Of a stretch of DNA of 64,000 nucleotides, positions 59,080-64,000 are shown in pieces. The first letter of the stretch is position 1; each line of letters starts with the position of its first letter. The position numbers and the translations under genes were made by a program. The DNA is from Gilliamella apicola (lineage in GTDB: Bacteria > Pseudomonadota > Gammaproteobacteria > Enterobacterales > Orbaceae). The notes beneath the pieces were generated by a model. The model ran no database searches, had not been told where the DNA came from, and worked only from the letters and a program-made list of their open reading frames with translations. The stretch is from positions 310,001-374,000 of the forward strand of contig NZ_CP007445.1 of NCBI RefSeq assembly GCF_000599985.1, given 5' to 3'.

Positions 59080-59677
59080 TTATATGAATTTTTTAATTTT
59101 TTCTTTTAAATCCAACTTATTGCTAGCGAGTTGTTTTTCAACATGTGATAACTCTTCTTTAAAGCCTTTTATTTCGCATGAATATAGATTATTAAGATAG
59201 TGATGAAGCTCATTATCATCAAATGGAAGTGGACTAACTAAGCATTTTTTATCTAATTTCTGTTTGAATAGTGAAAAACGATTTTTTTTGTGTTTTTGTT
59301 TTTTAGCTAGTAATTCCATTTTTGGTTTTAATTGATCTAGATAATAACGATAGACTTGGGAGCCAAAACATCCCTTACTTGTTTCATCTTTTAAACATTT
59401 TTTAAACTCTTTATCTTTATAGTTGTCCGTATTGTTAGGTTGGCTTAGTTTAAAAAAACTATCAGGTAAGCTAATTTTAAAATATCCAGTATCAATTTGA
59501 ATTAGTTTAAACTTCATAGTTTGTGTATTGATTTAATAATGCTTCCATATTTGAGGTCCTATTCCAATATCAGTTTCTCCTAAATATAAAGTATATATAT
59601 CTCTCCCTGTGGAGATATATAATAACCTTGGTAAGCAACGGCATCATTAGAAAGATAAATAAAATTATTGGTTAAAT
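59080..59677 (-). pseudogene. Decayed C-terminal copy of the 361-residue secreted protein
   Basis: This region aligns with the C-terminal two thirds of the gene at 57924-59009. A 145-codon frame at 59080-59517 (MKFKLIQIDTGYFKISLPDSF onward) is still open. Upstream of it, CAT-TAT-CAA has become CAT-TAT-TAA, a nonsense codon at 59533-59535. A two-base GA duplication within GGGAGAGATAT shifts the frame. Part of the middle (the YISPRGDRF section) is deleted. Homology stops at about 59677, exactly where the duplicated lipoprotein unit begins. The remaining 145-codon frame could still be translated. Confidence 0.75.
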
Positions 59678-59911
59678 CATATCATAATATCCAATCTGTA
59701 AATAATCGTTATTCACTTCTTTTTATTGACGGTTTTAGATAATATTTAATATTTTCTTATAGTTTATCAAGCAATTTATATTTTATCTGTATATGCAATA
59801 TTGGTAAAAATAACGTTTAGTAATGATATATCTAATTTGATTTAAAAGAGTATTATCAGCTATAGTTAATTAATAAATTAAGATTTTTTTGGCAAATTAG
59901 AATAAATAAGT

Positions 59912-59950
59912 AGGTTACTAACCTTGCATCATTTTTGTTAGTAACCTGCA
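59912..59950 (-). terminator. Hairpin after the first DUF2931 gene
   Basis: AGGTTACTAAC and GTTAGTAACCT form an 11 bp perfect stem directly downstream of the lipoprotein stop. The same hairpin follows the second copy near 61019-61057. The following sequence is T-rich but lacks a pure T run. Confidence 0.55.
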
Positions 59951-59958
59951 TTATAATA

Positions 59959-60687
59959 TTAAAATCTGGCTGGGTTTTTAAGTTTAAGATATTGCCCCAT
60001 AGTGACGTTATTGTATTTTTCTTGCCACTCTTTCGGCATACCATGTTTCTTTAACCATGCCTTAGCTTCATCTGAGATTTCTGGTATTTTTCCATCGGGA
60101 TATGGGTTTGGGCATACATCTGAACCTTGTGGTATTCGTTCCGTTACTCCTTTTCCAAACTCAATGGCTTCCTGCTGAGGAACTCCTGTAATCCACCCAG
60201 TAACACTTCCTCCAGGAGCAAAACCGATAATAATTGTTCTGTTATAACCAATATCATTCTTATCATTCGCATAGGAATAATATTGATGTGGTTTCACCAT
60301 TTCTTGACGAGCCCACAATGGCATCACTAATTTGGTACGATAAAAAGTTTGATCAGCAAAAGATGACCAACCAATAAAGAATTCCTCGGGTAAATCAGAA
60401 TAGACAGGTAGGTGAGTAATCCCAAATCTCGTTTGCCATTGACCTGGCGTCTTTAAATTTTGATTATCGTTAGCGACAATATCAATAATTTTGTATTTAT
60501 TTGATTGAGTTTTTATTAAAACATCGTAAACTCGAGCTTCAAATAGATGTGGATAACGACCACTAATATACCATCTGCTGTAAGGCTTTTGGGGTAAATT
60601 AGGATCGATTGGTTTAGATTTAATTGGCGATAGGCAACCACTGATTAGTAACGTCAAACAAAGGGTGGAAATGATTAATTTTAACAT
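59959..60687 (-). CDS. DUF2931-family lipoprotein, likely T6SS immunity protein (copy 1)
   Basis: A 242-residue protein with a lipoprotein signal (STLCLTLLISGC, lipid Cys18). The mature part fits DUF2931: RWYISGRYPHLFEARVYDVLI, FFIGWSSFADQTFYRTKLVMPLWARQEMV and the hallmark IIIGFAPGGSVTGWITG. Such lipoproteins are often encoded next to DUF2235 phospholipase effectors and probably block them in the periplasm. This copy is about 85-90 percent identical to copy 2 and lies farther from the effector gene. The differing segment near residues 45-60 could alter specificity. Confidence 0.78.
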   Translation of the reverse strand: MLKLIISTLCLTLLISGCLSPIKSKPIDPNLPQKPYSRWYISGRYPHLFEARVYDVLIKTQSNKYKIIDIVANDNQNLKTPGQWQTRFGITHLPVYSDLPEEFFIGWSSFADQTFYRTKLVMPLWARQEMVKPHQYYSYANDKNDIGYNRTIIIGFAPGGSVTGWITGVPQQEAIEFGKGVTERIPQGSDVCPNPYPDGKIPEISDEAKAWLKKHGMPKEWQEKYNNVTMGQYLKLKNPARF

Positions 60688-60703
60688 AGGCTTTCCTTAT
60701 TAT

Positions 60704-60749
60704 TTAGCGATCTGGATGAACCTGTCGTTGCCAACAACCTTGGTCATTA
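60704..60749 (-). pseudogene. Remnant of an effector gene 3' end
   Basis: The minus strand encodes NDQG-WQR-VHPD followed by a stop, matching the last 15 or so residues of the effector at 61818-63428 (NDQGSWQRLVHPDQ). About 41 of 46 bases agree. Upstream of this the match ends abruptly. It sits before the first lipoprotein gene exactly as the intact effector sits before the second, so an earlier effector-immunity pair was displaced here. Confidence 0.8.
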
Positions 60750-60784
60750 CTAAGTGTTTCATTTTTTGATACCCTTAACTTTTT

Positions 60785-61863
60785 CATATCATAATATCCA
60801 ATCTGTAAATAATCGTTATTCATTTTATTTTTATTGCCAGCTTTAGGTAATATTTAATATTTTCTTATAACTTATCAAGCAATTCATATTTTATTTGTAT
60901 TTTTAATATTAGCTAAAATACCGTTTAGTAATGATATATCTAATTTGATTTAAAAGAGTATTATCAGCTATAGTTAATTAATAAGTTAAGATTTTTTGGG
61001 CAAATTAGAATAAATAAGTAGGTTACTAACCTTGCATCATTTTTGTTAGTAACCTGCATTGTAATATTAAAATCTGGCTGGGTTTTTAAGTTTAAGATAT
61101 TGCCCCATAGTGACGTTATTGTATTTTTCTTGCCACTCTTTCGGCATACCATGTTTCTTTAACCATGCCTTAGCTTCATCTGTAATTTCTGGTATTTTCC
61201 CATCAATATAAGGATTTGGACATACATCTGAACCTTGTGGTATCCGTTCCGTTACTCCTTTTCCAAACTCTATGGCTTCTGAATCTTTTTGAGGATTACC
61301 TGTAACCCATCCAGTAACACTACCTCCTGGGGCAAAACCAATAATAATAGTATCATTATAACCAATTTTATTTTTATTAAAGGCTTCAGAATAATAATGA
61401 TGTGCTTTTACCATTTCTTGGCGTGCCCACAATGGCATTACTAATTTAGTACGATAAAAAGTTTGGTCGGCAAAAGATGACCAACAAATAAAAAATTCCT
61501 CGGGTAAATCAGAATAGACTGGCAGATGGCTAAATCCAAATCCCGTTTGCCATTGACCTGGTGTCTCATAATTTTGATTATCCCTAACGACAATATCAAT
61601 AATTTTGTATTTATTAGATTGGGTTTTTATCATAGTACTAAATGCCTTAGCGTGGAAATAGTGTGGATAACGACCACTAATATACCATTCGCTGTAAGGT
61701 TTTTTGGGTAAATTGGGATCGATTGGTTTAGATTTAATCGGCGATTGGCAACCAATGATTAGTAACGTCAAACAAAGGGTGGAAATGAGTAATTTTAACA
61801 TAGGTTTCCCTTATTGTTTATTGATCTGGATGAACCAGTCGTTGCCAGCTACCTTGGTCATTA
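60785..61863 (-). repeat. Tandem duplication unit 2
   Basis: Second copy of the unit described at 59678-60749. It includes the noncoding stretch, the hairpin, the DUF2931 gene at 61067-61801 and the last 46 bp of the intact effector gene. Confidence 0.9.
61067..61801 (-). CDS. DUF2931-family lipoprotein, likely immunity to the adjacent effector (copy 2)
   Basis: A 244-residue lipoprotein with lipobox LLIIGC (Cys18). It shares FFICWSSFADQTFYRTKLVMPLWARQEMV and IIIGFAPGGSVTGWVTG with copy 1. It starts 16 bp after the effector stop, the usual position of a cognate immunity gene. Its two extra residues lie in NPQKDSEAIEFGKG. The C-terminal 60 residues are nearly identical in the two copies, while residues 45-75 and 150-160 vary most. 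Confidence 0.8.
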   Translation of the reverse strand: MLKLLISTLCLTLLIIGCQSPIKSKPIDPNLPKKPYSEWYISGRYPHYFHAKAFSTMIKTQSNKYKIIDIVVRDNQNYETPGQWQTGFGFSHLPVYSDLPEEFFICWSSFADQTFYRTKLVMPLWARQEMVKAHHYYSEAFNKNKIGYNDTIIIGFAPGGSVTGWVTGNPQKDSEAIEFGKGVTERIPQGSDVCPNPYIDGKIPEITDEAKAWLKKHGMPKEWQEKYNNVTMGQYLKLKNPARF

Positions 61864-63428
61864 AGATGGGGCTGGTGAACTTGCAGTAAACCAGTTTTTG
61901 CATGTTCTTTTGCTTTTTTTGTTGGCCAGCTAATTTTGACGATTTGACCGGTGTTCTTATCTATCAATTCTTTTTCTGCTGGTTTGGTATAAAAACAACG
62001 TTCGTACTCAGTAGATGAGTGGACATAATTATTTAAAACTAAGCGTTTTTCAGCATTTGTTAACTGATAATTTTGATAATTGTCAGCAGATTTAATTATC
62101 TTAATTGCAATATTTTGTAATTCATTCGGAACATCATGATCTTTATCAAATATGTAAAATTTACAATTATTTTTCACCGCTTCATTATACATTATTTTTA
62201 AAGCGATGCGGTCAAGACCAAATTTGATAATTCTCTTAATACGAATCACACCATAAGCATTTGTATAAGATTGATTATCGTATCTAACAGGAGTTGTCCA
62301 CTGATAGAAGTTTTCTTCACTTAATCCATAAAAAATATAATATAAATCTGGATGCTGTTGGATCTTGATAAGTGCGTTTTGTAACTTTTTACGAATATTT
62401 GATGGTTGACTTAAATAGAGATCAGTGTGCTGATAAACATCAGTAATATAGAGATTTTCTTCTATATCATTATTTGGATATCCACCGCCTATATCTGAAT
62501 GAGCTCCTGGTACAATTACTTTTTTAAAATAACTTGGTACCGTATTAAGTGAAAAATTGTGCCGGTATTCATGCGCTGCCTCAATATGTAAACCCGCATC
62601 CGTTGAGTCAGGATGAATATGGATATCAATATCAAAGGTGTTGGCATCACCAGCATCAAATAAATTCTCCGGTCGACCAATCCCTGCAACGGTATCAAAG
62701 ATTCCCAAAAAGGATATGCGACCATTTACATGTCCCTGCCAGTGATCGCTAATTTTGCCATCTAATGTCTGTTTTAACATTTTGGTTAGCGGGTTATTAT
62801 TTCCTCGTTTATCATCATATTTCAACTTATCGGCAACAAAATTAGTAAAGTAGCGAGCCGTTGCTGCGCCACGACTGAAACCAAATACATTATATTTAAT
62901 CTGTTGGATACGTAATTTAGGGGATTTATCCAAAAATATATTCAATTGTTTATCTATCTCAACAATCGCTCGATTAATTTTGCCTTTAATTCCAGTTGAA
63001 CCGAGTCCAGTGGCAAAGCCAATATTACTATCTGTTTCACCTATTCGGCTCCCAACGCCTTCAATATAAACGCTTAATTGACAATGAACGATTCCATTTT
63101 TATCTTTTGGAAGTAATGAAAACTCCTTTTCTTCATCGGAGACATACATTTGATATAGTTTGTATACATTAGAATGGTCATTAGTATAACTGGTATTGAA
63201 TACTGGAAAGCTGATTTCTGGTGTTTCACCACGAGCAAGCGCTTGTTGATATTCTTCACGCATGGCGATATTGAACGAGTTGTTGGCGGTACCGTCAAAA
63301 AATATTCCTATAGTTAATATAACCTCTTCTGGACGTTTAATCACTTGCTGATGTACTGCAACTTCACCATTAGGTAAAACATTTTTTGTTGTAGAGGTAG
63401 TAAATATTTTTTGTTTTTTGTTATCCAT
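61818..63428 (-). CDS. Tle1-type T6SS phospholipase effector (DUF2235)
   Basis: A 536-residue alpha/beta hydrolase of the DUF2235 family. The fold starts at ILTIGIFFDGTANNSF (residues 37-52). The nucleophile motif GFSRG gives Ser185, FDTVAG gives Asp245 and GAHSDIGGGY gives His310. Tle1 effectors are delivered by T6SS and hydrolyse phospholipids in the periplasm of target bacteria. It has no signal peptide, as expected for cargo. It lies 9 bp after vgrG, whose tail has the transthyretin-like domain known in E. coli to bind Tle1, and 16 bp before a DUF2931 lipoprotein gene. Confidence 0.88.
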   Translation of the reverse strand: MDNKKQKIFTTSTTKNVLPNGEVAVHQQVIKRPEEVILTIGIFFDGTANNSFNIAMREEYQQALARGETPEISFPVFNTSYTNDHSNVYKLYQMYVSDEEKEFSLLPKDKNGIVHCQLSVYIEGVGSRIGETDSNIGFATGLGSTGIKGKINRAIVEIDKQLNIFLDKSPKLRIQQIKYNVFGFSRGAATARYFTNFVADKLKYDDKRGNNNPLTKMLKQTLDGKISDHWQGHVNGRISFLGIFDTVAGIGRPENLFDAGDANTFDIDIHIHPDSTDAGLHIEAAHEYRHNFSLNTVPSYFKKVIVPGAHSDIGGGYPNNDIEENLYITDVYQHTDLYLSQPSNIRKKLQNALIKIQQHPDLYYIFYGLSEENFYQWTTPVRYDNQSYTNAYGVIRIKRIIKFGLDRIALKIMYNEAVKNNCKFYIFDKDHDVPNELQNIAIKIIKSADNYQNYQLTNAEKRLVLNNYVHSSTEYERCFYTKPAEKELIDKNTGQIVKISWPTKKAKEHAKTGLLQVHQPHLNDQGSWQRLVHPDQ

Positions 63429-63437
63429 TATGCTCCC

Positions 63438-64000
63438 TTATATTAATCTGGTTAATTGTATATTAACTGAATCAGGGGAATCAGTATAAAATGCTTTTGT
63501 TCTTCCATTTTTATCGGTTAAACCATGAAGCTTTCGACCATCAGGTAGCACTACAATATAAGGTTCATTTGCATATACCCTACCTTGCTCATCAATAAAA
63601 TGAAATCTAATGCCATTTTCTGTAACCTTTTGTGGTAGTGCTATATTTGGAGATTCAATCTTCTTAGGCCCCATTTTCTGCAATACATTACTTTTTATAT
63701 AAACATTATCAGCCGTGCCCAGCTCTATCCCTGCACTACTGATTTTGATGTATGAACCACCACACATTAACGTCAGTTCTTCACTTGCGGTAACCGTCAG
63801 TTCACCATCGACACTATCTATTTTAATATCTTGTTTGGCAGCCATATTCAGGTTGGCATTTTGCGCTTGCACCTCAACATCACCTTGGTTGGCAAAGACT
63901 TTCATTCCTGATTTATGGGCAAATAGACCGATGGATTCACCGGATGAGATAGTAATGTTTTTTAACGCATTGATGTCAGTTTGATTTTCACTGGTCATTG
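63438..64000 (-). CDS. vgrG: VgrG C-terminal part with DUF2345 and transthyretin-like tail (5' end outside window)
   Basis: The frame is open to the right edge. An ATG at 63998 exists, but the sequence is the inside of a VgrG, so the gene almost certainly begins outside. Visible are a DUF2345 beta-repeat region (ISSGESIGLFAHKSG, EVQAQNANLNMAAKQDIKIDS, TVTASEELTLMCGGSYIKIS) and, from about residue 125, a transthyretin-like extension (FHFIDEQGRVYANEPYIVVLPDGRKLHGLTDKNGRT). VgrG forms the T6SS spike. The extension likely docks the effector encoded next. Confidence 0.88.
   Translation of the reverse strand, partial: MTSENQTDINALKNITISSGESIGLFAHKSGMKVFANQGDVEVQAQNANLNMAAKQDIKIDSVDGELTVTASEELTLMCGGSYIKISSAGIELGTADNVYIKSNVLQKMGPKKIESPNIALPQKVTENGIRFHFIDEQGRVYANEPYIVVLPDGRKLHGLTDKNGRTKAFYTDSPDSVNIQLTRLI

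Larger units (their letters stand above)
59678..60749 (-). repeat. Tandem duplication unit 1 (DUF2931 gene plus flanks)
   Basis: This unit and 60785-61863 share the same order: about 280 bp noncoding DNA beginning CATATCATAATATCC, a hairpin, a DUF2931 gene and the 3' end of an effector gene. Start positions are 1107 bp apart. Both carry the hairpin AGGTTACTAAC/GTTAGTAACCT near the gene's end. Confidence 0.9.

Overview
The window is AT-rich gammaproteobacterial chromosome. Housekeeping proteins read as close relatives of the E. coli families (ArgA, MutH, SrlA/E/B/D, SdaC/SdaB, HupA), and several gene orders match E. coli: serA-rpiA-argP, hemE-yjaG-hupA, xerD-dsbC-recJ, srlAEBD-gutM-srlR. Low GC, many sugar phosphotransferase (PTS) genes, a GH28 pectin hydrolase and a type VI secretion (T6SS) module together suggest a host-associated member of the Orbaceae, such as a Gilliamella-like gut symbiont. 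That assignment is inference. I saw no tRNA, rRNA, insertion sequence, prophage or CRISPR array.

Layout. 1-3.4 kb: a sugar cluster on the minus strand (FucP-type transporter cut by the window edge, PfkB kinase, AlsE-type epimerase, DeoR-family regulator), possibly for D-allulose or a similar sugar. 3.8-4.3 kb: rpmB-rpmG. 4.3-7.1 kb: a long leader region, then aroE, ydiL and aroL, with a perfect TyrR box before aroL. 7.6-9 kb: argA behind two ARG boxes spaced 21 bp apart. 9-11.5 kb: an orphan UlaA-family permease and a tandem array of ~211 bp repeats. 11.5-18.2 kb: a GH28 enzyme and an L-sorbose operon (EIIA, EIIB, EIIC, EIID, sorE, sorC). 18.4-20.4 kb: mutH, an FMN reductase and dps. 20.6-24.8 kb: the complete glucitol operon srlAEBD-gutM-srlR with predicted SrlR and CRP sites. 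The sorbose operon has no sorD, so srlD nearby is the likely source of the missing glucitol-6-phosphate dehydrogenase step.

25-56 kb is mostly core: serA, rpiA, argP, hemE, yjaG, hupA, ybaK, yciC, glyQS, envC-yibQ, rapZ, rdgB, rluA, dsbB, rluC, a phosphoglycerate mutase-like gene, bepA, a lipoprotein phosphatase, proS, sdaC-sdaB, an XRE regulator, nnr, mpl, recJ, dsbC and xerD.

56.6-64 kb is accessory and the most interesting part. Reading on the minus strand from the right edge: the 3' part of a vgrG with a transthyretin-like tail, a DUF2235/Tle1-type phospholipase effector, and two tandem DUF2931 lipoprotein genes (likely immunity). Between the two lipoprotein genes lies a remnant of the effector's 3' end. 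Beyond them is a cluster of unrecognised secreted proteins with one intact copy and two decayed partial copies, plus a separate 202-residue secreted protein. This looks like an effector/immunity locus that grows by tandem duplication and decays by frameshift, nonsense mutation and start loss.
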